A DNA stretch of 64,000 bases from contig NMRA01000189.1 of NCBI GenBank assembly GCA_002633005.1, positions 164,264-228,263 of the forward strand. The letters run 5' to 3'. The notes under the pieces are model-generated. The model was not told the origin of the DNA. It saw only the letters and a program-made list of their open reading frames with translations, and did no database searches. Of this stretch, positions 13,829-28,300 are shown piece after piece. Position 1 is the first letter of the stretch. Each line of letters opens with the position of its first letter. The DNA comes from Phoronis australis. Lineage: Eukaryota; Phoronida; Phoronidae. Both the position numbers and the translations under genes were made by a program.

Positions 13829-14648
13829 AGTCATAGGCATATTAGTGTGAACTAGAATCAATTTCAGCTGATATAATTAAAGATTAAAGTTATTTAACCT
13901 GTCTATGTAGTGCGAAAATTGATTCATGCACATCCCAGAGCATAAATTCTTGGGATTCGAATCCTCTAAACCTGTAGAAGGTGTCACGTAGGCTATCAGT
14001 AAGCTGGCTGTAGATTTGGGTGAGATGCTTCCTATTTACTAAGTGTCTATGATAAGCTGAACTTTTGGCTGCTTCGTCTGAAATCAAGTGATCTTTACAG
14101 ATCATATATCTATAGGTCTGTTGGCGGTGCTGCTCGGGTTGGCTGCTATCCCACAATTCTTTGTGGATGTGACATTTTGCTGTCCAAGTAAAGATCAATA
14201 TGTAGCCATTTTTATATTTAGCAACCATCTTTCTACGTCGCTTCTATGAAATGTGGAAACAAATGTCTAAAATACAAACTACACAATGATGTAAGCTTGA
14301 GTGTGCATTCATGATAGAAGAAATGAACCTCAGATTTCTAACTTGTGGATAAATATTCAGGGGATTTTCTGAAGGTTTTGCATCATAAGAATTAACCCAG
14401 AGTTGGGGTTCTTTCAGAAACCTGTATTGCTGACAGCATTCCATCAGAGTTAGCCGTGGTTGTCAAACGAATGTTGTTATAGGCAGGGATCATTATTGTT
14501 GACTACTATAAAAAGGTCTAGCAACGGCTCAGGTGACAAGTGATAAACTTCACTTATTTTAACTCGGGCCCACTTTTAAAGACCAAAAATTGACAAAATG
14601 AATTACCTCTTGACCACATTCTCCTTATATGAGCCAGACTTGAAAAAT

Positions 14649-14720
14649 GATCCCCAAAGAGCCCCAGTGGGGAGTTTTTTAACTTTGTTCTGAAGTTCCC
14701 CTCTGGCGCTGGGGATCTTT
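14649..14720. repeat. Imperfect inverted repeat, GATCCCCA ends
   Basis: 'gatccccaaagagccccag' pairs with 'ctctggcgctggggatc' around an AT-rich centre. It is a small stem-loop of unknown role. Confidence 0.6.
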
Positions 14721-16586
14721 CTTGGTTGGGTCTGTTTCGGAAATCGCCTGTATTGTTCTCACTTGTGTGACCTAATAAAATGGTCTGTCAAGGTTTTCTA
14801 AAGTAAGTCCACAAGTGTTTACCCAGACATCTCTGGCAAATATGAGTTTGTTTATCTACAAGGTTTCCGAATTGGTTATTTGATGCATCAAAAGGTGTTA
14901 CGATGCTGCTCATGTTTTTGCAATAAAAATATACGATAATCAAGGTCGGTCTGTTAATCGACTTGGAACATCCGTTAATTGTGTTAACAGCAAAATGTTC
15001 TTGTTTTTTTTNTTCATTTTCCCTGGTGAATATTTCTTAATACTTGTTTGCTTCATAATTATGAATCAGACGAGAAGAATCATATGAAAGAGAAACCCAA
15101 TTTTGCACGTGAATTACGAATTTTTACAACAATAGGTTTATCTAAACTATCTAGACATTGGTATGTATGTTATGTTATGGAGAAGTTACTGATCACTGAG
15201 AGCCGCCCTATGAGAGTTCAAAAATGAACCTCAACTAGACAACTTTCACCAGTGTCCTGACTAGAACGTAGTGGTATTTGATTGAAATAATATGAATGAC
15301 ATTATTTATCGTGGAAAAATATTTTCAGAACACAATATGTAAAATTGTTAATAAAGTGGATTATTTTAAAGGAGAACTCTAATTCTACTGACGTACATTG
15401 CTCACAGAAGGTGCATACATTACTGCTAGAACTGCTTGGAATAGGTCTTCGCTGTCAGATTCCAGATTCCTTGCAATAAAATCTACTGCGACAATATGGA
15501 TGTCTTGGTGAGGTATGAACTCAAGAAGGCATTGTAACAAAAAAAAAACTATTCTTACAATTTATAACCCTTAATGAACAGGTCCCAGCTTTTTGTATAA
15601 TCCCTCAAGGTGAGAATCAAGTACATGCACTTGCCAAACTTATAGGTTTGGCACTTTTGAGACTGGATAGCATGTTGGGAGAAATGGGAGTAAAATCAAA
15701 ATTATTGTTGTGGATCCCCAAAGCAGCTATTAAGGAATAAGACCACATCCTGGGGTGTGACCTCAGGGACCACAAATATCCAGACAACCAAGGAAGGGTG
15801 ATTGTGGTCACACAGGTGAACAGGATTTTCAGTGTGAGGTTTGATAAACACCTATTTTTGTTAATTCATTCAAAAGACCCCAAGCTCAAATCAACCGAAA
15901 TAATATATCCTTGTTTACCACTGAGCAGGCTGTTTTCCTTGGGGATAGACAACATATTTGTGAACACTACAAGGTAAATAGCCTGACCAATAGCTGTCTT
16001 GTTATTCATTTATGGTTGATGTGTCTAATGTACAGTGTGGTATCACTCCACGATGTCCACTTGTTTGAAGACTGTCTAGTACTATCCTAAATTTAAAGTT
16101 TTGCTGTAACCAATCAGGTCATGGGGAGAAATCTTACCCCAGTAGGTGGTCTAATGTCAAAATAAGATTAATTAGAACGTTTTTGGAGCAATGATGGTTT
16201 TTTGAAGTGGGGGCTTTGAAAATCAGATGTGGCCTGTCTGGTTTTGTGTCTCCCCTGTTTACAGACCAGTTGTGTATGGTCATAAAAATGATTATGTACA
16301 TTTCATGATAGGTCCTAGTGAGATGTCTACCTTATGTCCCATAGACCTATATATTACTGGATTTCCTATCCTGCTTGGGTTTAAGTGTGTATTAGCGTGC
16401 TTTTAACTATGTTAATGTATAGCAGGACTGAACGACAATGCTATTTGAAGATCATCTATGCGAAACAAAGTGCAATTGTATTCATTGACAACTTGTTAAT
16501 GTGAAAACGAAAAAAATTCTGCAAATAGGTAACCTTTGCACTAATGACGTACTTTGGGGGGCTGACATAACCCGCATCATTCAGTG

Positions 16587-16713
16587 TTATTCCCCAACAC
16601 TATGTCACGATACTTACTGGACACGGTTGAGTGATTTATGGGGGATCATTTTTGACTCGTTTGTGAAAACATTTGGCAATTTTGAACCAACTTCACATTC
16701 GCATCGTCGCTAT
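16587..16713. repeat. Dispersed repeat, copy at 16.6 kb
   Basis: Partner of 6,742-6,873 in the same orientation, described there. Confidence 0.75.
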
Positions 16714-17890
16714 AAGCTGCATGCACTTGTGACTCCAAAGTCAAATCCTGTTTTGGCTGGTGTACTATCACCATTGCACATGTATTTTAAATTTACCTCG
16801 GTATTTCACAAATCTTCTCCGATTGATATTCCCTGCACGAACATGGAATAGTCTCTATATGAAATTACTTTATCTATTTCAATCTTTTGGAAAAAAGCAT
16901 CGTGAAGTAGTCATACTCAATGGTGTAAGCCTAAACAACTATTACAGCAAAAATGTACGTAAAGTCTCACCAATAGGGACGAAAAGTGGTTACGTGAGAT
17001 CGCTAAAAACTACTCCAAATTGTAGACAGACAACATGGTGGTGGTCAATTCAATTGTACTAATATATTTGTTCAAACCGTAAAAGTTCAAGAAAATAATT
17101 TTTTGAATTTGGAGCTCATACCACAGTATCTGTGAAGTGTACCCACACTGTGTATATATGTATACCTACTGTTAATGTATATCAATTATATGTATTGGCA
17201 TGTTAGTCATGAGTTTTTTGAAACAGAGTTAAACAGGTGATTTTCCATTAAAACTTTTGACCTAGTGTAATTTTCCATGGAGAAGTTTCAAGAGTTATTC
17301 CGGTAAGTTCCGTCTACATTGAGTTACCCTAAGTAGTAGTGTACCCCGCTCTTAACTTTTGCTGTGGAACTTGACAAGTTTTACAACTTACCCCACCTTG
17401 TGGCAGGGTAACTTGTCCTAAGGCAACTTGCCCAATGCAAACCATGGTGAAGACAAATCTGCAGACAAGGCAAAACCAATTATCACCTGTGGGCTTGCTC
17501 AGTTGGAAACGTACAGATGTCTAGCCTATTTTGCGACATATCTGTCGCAAGGTGTAGGATGTATAGTGTGAATGCTTTGCTGATTGGGAGTGAGTTGCTT
17601 TTGCGCTAACTGTAACAGTAACTAAAAGTGTGAACACGACTTAAGAAACGAGATGGTGGAATCTCCTGTATTATTATTATTATTACCTAGCACAGTGATG
17701 TCATACTTTCCATCCGTATTGAGGACACAATGTGACTAGACAGATACATTAACACCATACTTACCAAGAGACAATATTTTGAAAAAAAATTGATGTTCAT
17801 GAAACTATTTGAAGATATCAAAGAAGGAGAAAGGTGCGATTTTGATAATTATTAGTATCGGAAATTAATGAGATTTTACAGTTACCTGAT

Positions 17891-17944
17891 TTCTGACCTT
17901 CATGTTGTTTCTGACCTCCATGTTGTTTCTGACCTCCATGTTGT
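17891..17944. repeat. 18-bp tandem repeat, 3 copies
   Basis: 'ttctgacctccatgttgt' occurs three times; the first copy has one T for C change. Confidence 0.95.
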
Positions 17945-18559
17945 CAGATTTTGTTGAAGTTCACTGCATTCTTGATGCTTATCTCATCTTTAATTATAGA
18001 CATTCTGCCTGTGGGGTATCTATTTTAACTAACATTTAAGTTGAAATTTCAATTTTAATTGCAAATCGCTCTCAAAATGGATGATATTTGAATTTCTAAG
18101 TGACATGAATACCTGTTCAAGGTGTAACCAACGAGAAGGTATTTCCTTGTTAAGTGCAGGTGCATTGCATCCTCTCTTTGTAGGTTGATAAGTAATACAT
18201 TTAAGTACCAATTAGTTGCGCTCATTTCACAAAAGATCGCCTGAGAAAGTATGCTGGGTTATTGAATATTCATAAGTAATTGTTGCTAGTAGTTTTTAGT
18301 AATTACTTAACAAGAGCAAGTTCCTAGAAGTGTTACATGTAATTTTGTACGGATAATGTTCAAACTACTGTCAATGCAAAACCCTGAGCCAGTCTTAAGT
18401 TAGAACATGAAATATAGATTAGTGTTGCGACCATTTGACACTTGTCGCCGTCTCTGCATTAAAGAAAAAATCTTATTAAAGTCAGTTTCAAGACAGTAAA
18501 ATCGGTTCTGTGATCTCACTAAAAGTTTGTAATTCTCATAAGTAAGAGGATTGTTCTAA

Positions 18560-18660
18560 AAAACCCTCGACTCCCTTGACCCCCACACCCCACGAACTCC
18601 CTACAACCCCTTCGACCCACAATACCCACGACTCATAACCCCCTCGATCCACAACCAGTT
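18560..18660. repeat. C-rich degenerate simple repeat
   Basis: Irregular copies of 'gacccccacaccccacgaac' type sequence on one strand, with a strong C/A bias unlike its surroundings. Confidence 0.7.
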
Positions 18661-20118
18661 TGTATCTTAGTGCTTCTTACACATTTCATAATCATATTAC
18701 ATCGCTGAATGACTTTCTCATAAGACAATACATGCGAATCTGCTCTGGCTCAAGTCTGGTAGTTGAAAACAGAAAGTTGCGTTGACAATTGTGAGCGTGC
18801 TATCATTGTCACGGAAATAGTTCCACGAGCGAGCGGTTACCAATAGCCCTGGTCCACTAAACTTAGGGAGAGAGTACATTATTTAACGTGAGTGTACATA
18901 ATTCCACATTTTATTTTTATTATTTGTTTTCTGTTGTGCACTCGTCTACAAAATACTCTATATAACATTGAGATTGTTAAGATGTATGCAACCTTATAGA
19001 AGAGAAGAACAGTTGATTGAAGAACCGGGGAAATTGGCCAATAGGGGATGCAATGGCGCCGATAGCCGAACCAAAAGACCCCAACACAATATTTGCAGCA
19101 AAATGATGGTAGAACGCCAATTTTTCCATCATCAATAAATAATTAAGTTTACTCAAGGAAAAGTTTAGTTTTTAATGATATTAATTTTGGCGGCGACAGG
19201 CCTTAAGATATACTGTACACAACGGAAGCCGGAGGGAGTGAAATTAAGCTGACCGACTGACATCACCCAGGCCGTTGAGTCAACGGACTGACATCATGAA
19301 GACCAGTACAAAAGTGACCTCCCTCCCTTCGGTGCAGCACCTGGAACAAGGTGCGGGGGGGGGGGGGGGGGGNGGAGAGGAGTTTGTGTAAACAATGCAA
19401 TTTATATAATAGACAAGTCACTAATGCTATAATGAGAAAGCAATAAACATGCAGGGAGCTGGCCGCCTCTCTGGTGTTGAAAAGTCTTTGCAATTACTGC
19501 TCCAGAAAATCCTTACAATTTAAAACACGATATGGACAAGTAAAATTTTAATTTTCATTCATTTTTTCATAAAAATGTATTGCACCAGATAACTGGTTCA
19601 TCACTGTCAAACACTGTTTTGAGCAATAGTGGCCATTCACTTGGTTACAAGTCTTTGAAACAGGAAGTTTATTTTTGTTCGAAATTGTTGAGATTTTATG
19701 GGACCTCTTTTATATCAGTTTTAATATCTGAGGTCTTTTTGTGCTTACCCCAAAAGACCTACAGTCCATTGTTGTTATAAATAAGCCTCTTATGACTTAA
19801 ACTGTAGGATTGATGGGCTTTTGATGTAACGTTCTTACATAACATTCCTATTTACTGTATAATGCAGGGAAGCTGGACCATCAATGAGCCTTGTTAAACT
19901 GGCTATTTGTCACCAGACCTTAAAAGAGCTCGGGGGCTCTAAAAGGGGTTTTATCCTGCAGTCTTTCCTGCCAGCAAATTGGAAATGGGCAGCCTGAATA
20001 TTTGGAATGTATTTCCTATTGTCAATTTGTCATGATCCAGGTCTTATTCACTGTAACTATGACTGGGCACCTGTGGGCATTTTGCTCTAAATTAATTAAG
20101 AGATCATTCCGAAATAGT

Positions 20119-20196
20119 CACAAGGGTTCTAGTTTGATACATGTTCAGTGGAAACAGCCACAAGGATTCCAGTTTGATATCTGTTATTCAGTGACC
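20119..20196. repeat. 40-bp period direct duplication
   Basis: 'cacaagggttctagtttgat' at 20,119 is repeated as 'cacaaggattccagtttgat' at 20,159. Confidence 0.8.
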
Positions 20197-23100
20197 AAAA
20201 CTAGCTCTCCAAAATGTTAATCAAATATCGACAACAGTAACTTAAAATCAAAACATAACAATTGTGGTAAGAGTTATATAGCTGAGGCATGTCCCTTCGT
20301 CCCTTGTACGCCCACTTTCAGTTAGGGCGTATTTTGGGGCGTCATCAGGTTTTCTAGCGAATCGTAAGCTGGACCATCCTTTCTAAGATCTTTTTTGAAA
20401 GACAGTCTAGAAATTGCTGCAATCTATAGTTAGACAGAAACTGAAAAGGGGTAATTGATACTGTTTGCATAAGATACTATTGTAAGTAATGGGTGTTGCG
20501 CTTATTTAAAATTGGGTTGATTACCCTTGCCTCCAGCAGTATTAATGCTTTGGTATGTAATTTTTCTGTGTATCCAGAAATGTTAAGCTCACACCAGCCA
20601 AGTGTTACATACTTCAGCAGCGCTGTCTTCAAACATTCAAATATCCTGTCAGTGTTTGTTATCAATGCTTTGCTCTCTCGTCATTTTCATCCCATGAGAC
20701 ATGAGAATATTCACAATCATGTGTAGGAATCTTTTATTAGTGATGGAGTTCACAATACAAGCGCTATTACCCCGCTGACCGACCTGTTACCCATTGCCAG
20801 AATTCTAGAGCACATTCACAGCCACAACCAGGTACCTTGAGGTGTGCAGGGTTGCATTTGAACTCCACATGTTGCATGTGAGAATGAGTTCCAGGGTTTG
20901 AAGAAATTGTTTTTACCCAAGTCTTGTCAATTTGCAGGGATTATGTCACGTGATCGGCATCTTGCTCTATTATGTCACTTTTGCTTGTAAAAAGCTGGAT
21001 CTGTCCAGTGTTTTTAAAATTGTTGCACTGTAGTAGATAACTATCTTTGTTTTTCTCACTTACAGCGATATCTGAGAATTTTGTTTTAACATACAGCCGG
21101 CAATTCTTCATATGTTCTGTACACATTTTGGTGAAGGTGTGAAATTTTATTTTGTCAAAGTTCTTAACAAAAGTAAATAATAAGAAATTTCAGTCCGTCG
21201 TCAACTTAGTTCGTAGTGGGCAGATGTTATAAAACAATAATGAGTAGAGTTTCTAATATTTGCATTTAAGTAATCAACCTTTGAAAGTTTGGAAACAGCA
21301 GGGTTGGCGATTATTTTGGTGCAAAATAAGTATACCATACTACACCAATAGTAAAATATTGATCAATTTTGTGTGAAATGAGGAGGATGGCTAAAATTTC
21401 TCTTACTCTACATTCTTAATTGTTCTTGTTATCAATAAGTTCCATTTTAGAACTTTAAGTCACAAAATATTCTTTCTCTGTTTTTTGTATTAAGTCTTTC
21501 TGACCAACAATAGTTATCTCCTCTAGCTATATAGATATAATACCTTGTTAACGATGTTTAAAATTTGCATTGCTCTAATACCTGTAAGTGCTGGCAAGCC
21601 ACGTATATTCTGCCTATTAAAGATTATTGGTTTAGTATCAACCTTACTACTTGTTTATAATACTTGAGGATGACTTCTAGTTCAACATCTGGCAAGTTGC
21701 CAAAGTCATTGTACTGCCTGAATGGCATTTTATACAGTTTGCTGTTTACTATCTTAGAGCAGCTGTGTGATGGAATCTAGCTTATGGGGAAAATTTGAAA
21801 ATTTTGAACCAAATTCAATTCCTAAAGTTGGTGTTTTTTTTAGTTTTCAAAGCTCTGTAACACTGATTCAAGAGCTCAATAGTGCCAAATGTGCCAAACT
21901 GTATAACTTAATATTCTTTTTTTTACTAAATTGACAAAAAATATGTTACACTTTCCCTGAAGAACTGTACCTTAAGCAGTTGGATTTCTTCAACGTTTTT
22001 TAGGTGTGACTGTTAGTTTTTTTATCGGAATCTGATTGTCTGAGCGTTTTGATTGCACAAGTTTTTAATATTACAAGAACATGGCTTTGCGTGTGTGATA
22101 ATTCAGTTTGATGGGTTGCAGTGACCTTGGAGACACGTGCCAGTACTTGCGGAATAGCCAATCATCATTCAGATCATAACAGTCAATTGGAGAAACCAAT
22201 AACACCCGACACCACCAAATTTCATGAAATGTTTGCTTTAACCTGTCTTAATAAGCGGTGACATTGTTCATCTGTCAGGTCACAAGTAGTAATGTTACCT
22301 TTCTATACAGACATGTACGTGACATGGTGTCCCTATGACTCAGTCGACAGAGTGCATGATACCGATAAAGTTGTCAAGAAAGGCAAATTTTTTATTATTT
22401 TTTTTGTCAGCCAAAGCACTATATACTTTTGCACTTTTTAAATGGATATGAAGTTCGTTGGATTTACCTTTGGTATAATTTTTGCATTGCTCCTGCCATT
22501 GGCGAATATAAGTCCATCAAAAGCTCATTAAATTCTACTGCCATGTTGAGAACTACTGAGTTGTGACTCTTCTCTGATATCCTTCAAAACTGCTTGAGGC
22601 TGTTTTCTATGGAAGAGGGTGAAATTACATTTGTAACCTCTAATACAGCATGACGCAGAGCACAATATGGAGATAATTCCAGGTTCTGCTTCTGTTAAGT
22701 CGTCCACTTAAAACGTTGTACGTCATCAGCAGGAATTATCAATTCACTTAACCAATTGGGACTTTGCAAAAAACTAGGATTTGCCTGCGGGCATAATAAC
22801 GGTAAAATCTCACCAATTTAGGACACAATGAACAAGTGAAATTCTATTTCATCATTTTTACAGTGAAACGTGCGTAGCATAAAATTAATTGATATTCCAT
22901 GTACAAGTAATATTACACAGCTGTCATTTAACAAAGTTTTGAAAAATTGTGTGTGTTCACAACAATGTCAGATGCCCCTGGAAAATGGGAAAAATGCATT
23001 TTTGGGAAAAGTGCATTTTGGCGATTGTTTTTGTTCGGAATTGCTGAGATTTCAGTGTCCCTGAGTTATAGGGTGAAAGCATAAAGTCACTATTGCTGAG

Positions 23101-25164
23101 GTAGAAGAAAATTTTCATTGCCATTTCATCGCTGCTCAGGACATTTGATGTAAACGAAAGTTATCAATTCAAGCTCTCTTAAAACAGGGGCTGGTTGGTT
23201 TTATTACTAAATGTCAATTCTTGGAAGATTCTACTATTAAAAACTGATACAAATACTCAAACATTTGATTATGATCTTCTAACACATAGGCCGTAAAATG
23301 TAAACAGTGTTGTCAAAACTGACATGATTTACTCAATCCATGTAAAAAGTCTTTTGTTTACAAACAGTACAGCAGTGCTTCTGACGTTTGTGTTGGAAAC
23401 ATTCTTTGCTGCACTTTTCACAATCAATCGATCAATCGGAAAAAGCTGTAGTGTTAAACATGCGTAAATAGTGACAAACAATGCATTTATCTGTGCTCTG
23501 TCCATGGCATACTTTTGTTTTCAAGCTAAGCCATGTTTCATTGGAGACTTCATTTCTTTTAGTAGAACTGTGGCAATTGTGAATGATAAAAGTTTCAAAA
23601 TTTCACCAAAGGGGAATCTTGGACGGCATGGACCCGGACTTTTTTATGCCTTGTTAATGTACAAATTCATAAAACTTGTAATGAGTTCAGACACACAACA
23701 CACCAACTCCCCGCTTTTATTGTCACCTCAGTACACTCATATAAGACAAGCTGCTGATATCAGACTTGGAGAAAACTGAAGACAAGCCTTCGCACGAACG
23801 GTTTTAGTGAATGTCGACCTGTCTTTGGTTAACGCAGAGTGTTTAGGTAACTGTGAAACGGAAGCCCGATAGCGTCTGTTGGCGCAGCATAAACCATTGT
23901 GATCATCGACACGTGTCTCACATTGTCTATCTGAAATCGTCTGCACATGATGTCATGTGGCATGAATCTACCATGTTATCTATTTAAAAAATGCGTTGTT
24001 GGTGAGTTGGTGTGTTGGTCTGTCATTTACCTATCAAATAATACTTGACTTCTAATCATTGCTTAAGGCTGTTTAACCTTGGTCCTATCCCTTTAAGACT
24101 AGCAATGAATCTTACTCTTTGTGTCAGTAAACTTTGTTTTCTGACAACTACTTAAATTAAGTACATATCTAGATAATAAAATATGCGGAAAAGACATGTT
24201 CAATTTCAGATAAGTATAATTAAGTTGAATATTTTTTCAAAGGATTCCTGTGTTTCTACGAATGGTCTAATTTTTACGCAATATTTTTACGAGAGCTGTG
24301 AAGTAAAATTTGCTGGCATCGAGTCATTTAGCAGAGCAAAGCCCCTCTCGTCTCTGACATTTTGTTCTAAATTATTCTGCCTTTGCAAGAACACAAGTGA
24401 AATAAAACTGGTGCAGTCAAAAACAGTCATTAAATACATGCTCAAGTGAATGCGTTCCTGGAGAAATATAATTACCACTGGGGGGCGCTATTCCCTCATC
24501 TCGTTCAAGGCATCAAAAGAATGAGCAAACAATGATTACAATGTTAAATCTGAGGACGAACTGAACATAGCAGCTTAGTTATTTTTCGCCTAGGGACAAA
24601 TTAAACATTTTTGCATTCTTGTTAGTCAAAGAAGAATGTAAATACTTAAGTTATCTGTAAGGAGTTGGGGAAAATGTATCGGTAGCTATGTAGCATATCT
24701 GCATAAGTACAAAGCCATGTATAGATCGACGTAACAGATTTAATCAAATAAAGGAATTACTTGTATTACTATGCTTTCTGAGGACACCCTCAATTTGTTG
24801 AATAAGGTTACAATGAATATAACAACCTTAGAAAGCTAGAAATTGTTGAAATGTATACATTGCTGTGTCCCTATTGTCATCATTTGCCAAATCTTATTGT
24901 AACAGGATGTGCATACATGTGGACAAGAAAGCCTACATTGTTTACTCCAGAGTATTCAACAAATTCCTCACTATATCAAAAGCTTGATGGTGCCCTCATG
25001 GGTTGAAGTCAGCTAGTTACTATTTTTGAGTTTAGCTGAACCTGTATTGCTGTGATAATCTGACTCGTCTGTTAGTGTTGGAGGTTGGTTCAAAGTCAAA
25101 ATACAAACAATAAGTAAGGCTATTGAATATCATAACTGTTTTTTAAATTGTATAGTAAATAGTA

Positions 25165-25323
25165 GCGGTCTTTGAATTTTTAAAACCGAGGCATTATCAG
25201 AGCAATTAGCGAATAGGTTTTCTTCGGCATTTCGGCTAAACCGCAAGCATTAATTTGTGAATTGATTAGGACGGTTTAGTCGCAGTCTGGCTAATGCTTA
25301 GGCTTTAGGGTAACAAAAACCCC
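25165..25323. repeat. Dispersed repeat, inverted with respect to 59.3-59.4 kb
   Basis: Its reverse complement shares 'ttttgttacc', 'gcctaagc', 'gccagactg', 'attcacaaattaatgc' and 'ggttttaaaaattcaaagac' in order with 59,286-59,434. Confidence 0.88.
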
Positions 25324-28300
25324 AACTGTCAGCGTTGGAGTTGTATCATGATACGGCCCATCTACGAATTCAATATTTTGACTGTTACGTAACCTTTACT
25401 TCCCCCTCCGTCTCTGAATGATGGACTGCATATTCCATGCTTACCTTTGCACTTTACCTAATTAAATGTTCTGTGGCATTGAAAATCTGAATAGTATGAT
25501 CATCCAGGGTACATTCTGTTCCTGTAGCCTGAGTTTGGATCTACCATAAGTCCCGTTTAGACATCAACTTTTGGCCCAGCGCAACTGACAGGGAGCAAAT
25601 TGATCGGTGTCAAGCGGCCGTTTGCACACACAACTCACTAACTGTGGCAAGATGGAAGTTGTAGGCTGGACAGTAGAACGCACATGCGCAGGTTTACAAA
25701 TGGTGGGAGTTGCAGAGACAGAGAACCTGTATGTAGGTCATTGCACATGCACAGTAGAGATGATCTTTTCTGCCTTGCCCAAGTTTCGCCAATTTAACCG
25801 CCCAGGGCGTTAACCCGAACGATTACGGTATTTTGACTGCAGAGAATTTCAGCTCCAAAGTCTGAAAGTGCATACAACTCACTTACCCATGGCCATAGAC
25901 TACTACATTGTCAGTATATTCCACTAGTGCTTAATTTGACTTTGTATTCTAGACTAGATCATGATAGTGTGAATTTCTTGACTCCAGGAGAATCGTACTA
26001 ATTCAGTCTGAAGCATTCGTACAACCTACTACCTGGCGGAGCCCGGCCTGGCTTGCGCGAACATCTGTTAGCTTCGCTGGCACAAGATGAACACATTAAT
26101 TAGCCCAGCATGCCTTGAATAGGTGAAATTCGTGTGACAAAGAGGTTAAAAAATACTGCGTCATGCTCCTAACACTACAATTTTTTCCCATTGCTAACAT
26201 TCAGCTCATAGACTCACAGTCACTACACTTGCTTTATCAATCCAGTTCATACCATTCCCCTGGGGTGTAAAAATCAAGAAATTTCCACTATCATCTAATC
26301 TATAATCACCCTGGATTAAACTTGTCAAGCAAGCCTTTTGTGTTGGTACACAATACTCTTGTTAAGCTGGTCAGAGCTTACAGTCACCCAAAGGAATCAA
26401 CAGGTTAGAGTAAGTCTAATTTCTCTGAAAGTCCACTGTTTTTCTCCATTCAAAGTTTTTTGGTGAAAGTATTTCCAACAAAACACATCTGCTGCAGGAC
26501 ATTTGTTGAAAGTCATTTGTAAATAGTATTTTTAAATAAGGGTTATTGGCAGGGGTGCTGTTTACAACATAATTGTTAGATTATGTGAGTATCAGATGAA
26601 AGCAGACAATAAGAGAGCTGGACTACGTAAACATTGGTTTGCCACTGTCAAACTGATGACACAGCTGTATCCCAACTGGCCTGGCCGATCAGTCATTCGG
26701 GATACTCATTCCACTGCGCGGGCGTGTAATGCGCAGAATTTTTATATTTAGACAACAGAGGTTTAGATTGCAAATTTTTGTCACATTTTAAAATATAATT
26801 TGCCAAATAATTGAAAATCAAAGTCAATTTAGCAAGTGATTATTTTCCCGGTGAAGTGACATGACAACTGCAAAGGAATTACTTCGCCAGTTGTCGTGTT
26901 CCGGCAGCAAACGCCCAAACGCAGGTGCGCTTTTAATTGCAATTCAGGTGAGATAAAACATGTTTTAGTTTGTTGAAACATTGCTGTGTGTGGATCTTTT
27001 TTTCTACTTTACATTTTTTAACAGCCAGTAAAACTGGTGCCTATTTGCTGCCAAGTATGTGGAAGTGCGCTCACGGCGCCCGGGTAGTCACAAGGCAATT
27101 GATCAGGCTGGTACTTTGCATCAGTTTCACAATGTGGCAATAGAAATAAGACGTTTGCCGATGTAGAAAAGTTTTCCTCAAATTTATTACCAGAATGGGT
27201 ACTTAGCTGAAATTTGACATGGGCCTCGGAATGAGTCAGGGTTGACCTCAGTAGCTGAGTGTTGGCTGCAGATGCCACATATTCACAAACTTATTACTGC
27301 ATTAAATACCATTTGTCAAAATTTCAACTATAAATAATCAAATTTGCATAAAAAGAACCAACATGACAATCAAAAACAACCAAACAAAATTACACATTTA
27401 CGCTCAGGATGATATCAATACGTTTTCAATGACAACATGACCATCACTCAGGAATAGTACCTTAACTGATGCACAAGAACTCGGGTCATGAAAATAGACG
27501 GTAATATAGTCGATGACTTTCTGACCTCAGCCGAGGTACAAATTGCGCTCGTGAAAAAGGCTTTACTTTGATAACAGAAAGGAAGTGAACATTATGCCAT
27601 GTTACATATTACTTAATGTAGTATGTATTTTTAAGTTTTTTAACTAGATTGCCCTGTTGAGATGAGGACCTAAACAGTTACTCAGTTGGTAATATTGTGA
27701 AGGTTGATAGTTGCACTGAAAGATACAGCAGAGATTGACAGAATCACCTGTTATGATAATTAGTGGGTGTTAGAATTACCCTAACCTACTTACTGCCACT
27801 TGATTACCCTGATTTCAGATGCACTTTACACTGACAGCTGAGTTGCTTTTTAAAGACTATATTAAACAATTTAATTGTTTAGCAAAATTTTCTTTATCAT
27901 TAACAAAATGTAGTCTGGTAATTTTGAAATCTGGATTATATTACTTGAGATGATGGTTACTTTTAGGGTTTGTACACACAGATAACAGAGTCTTTACATA
28001 CTTGAGACACGTTTTGTTTAAAAACGATTCGACATTGATCGTTAGATAATTCCTTTCTGCATTTCCCGTATTGTCTGAGAATACTTATGTGTTGCAGAGA
28101 GACACTTAGCTGCCGAATTATACTAACTTGAGGCAATAAATCTCCAACAAGTTTCGGTTTTGTTATTGCCCTTTGCACGGGTGGGTTTAAGCCTTCCCTG
28201 CAGAAATGACCAGTCGAAGAGAAAGACAGTGCAAACGTGCCAATAGTACAATCCTGGACAGAGCTCTCCTTTTCCATGGAGGTAGAAAAGTACATCACGT

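Noticed and set aside
13945-13965. GGGATTCGAATCC as possible tRNA B box
   Set aside because: It is a self-complementary word with no A box or acceptor stem around it.
13890-14228. 112-codon - strand frame
   Set aside because: No domain recognised; composition as expected for AT-rich noncoding sequence.
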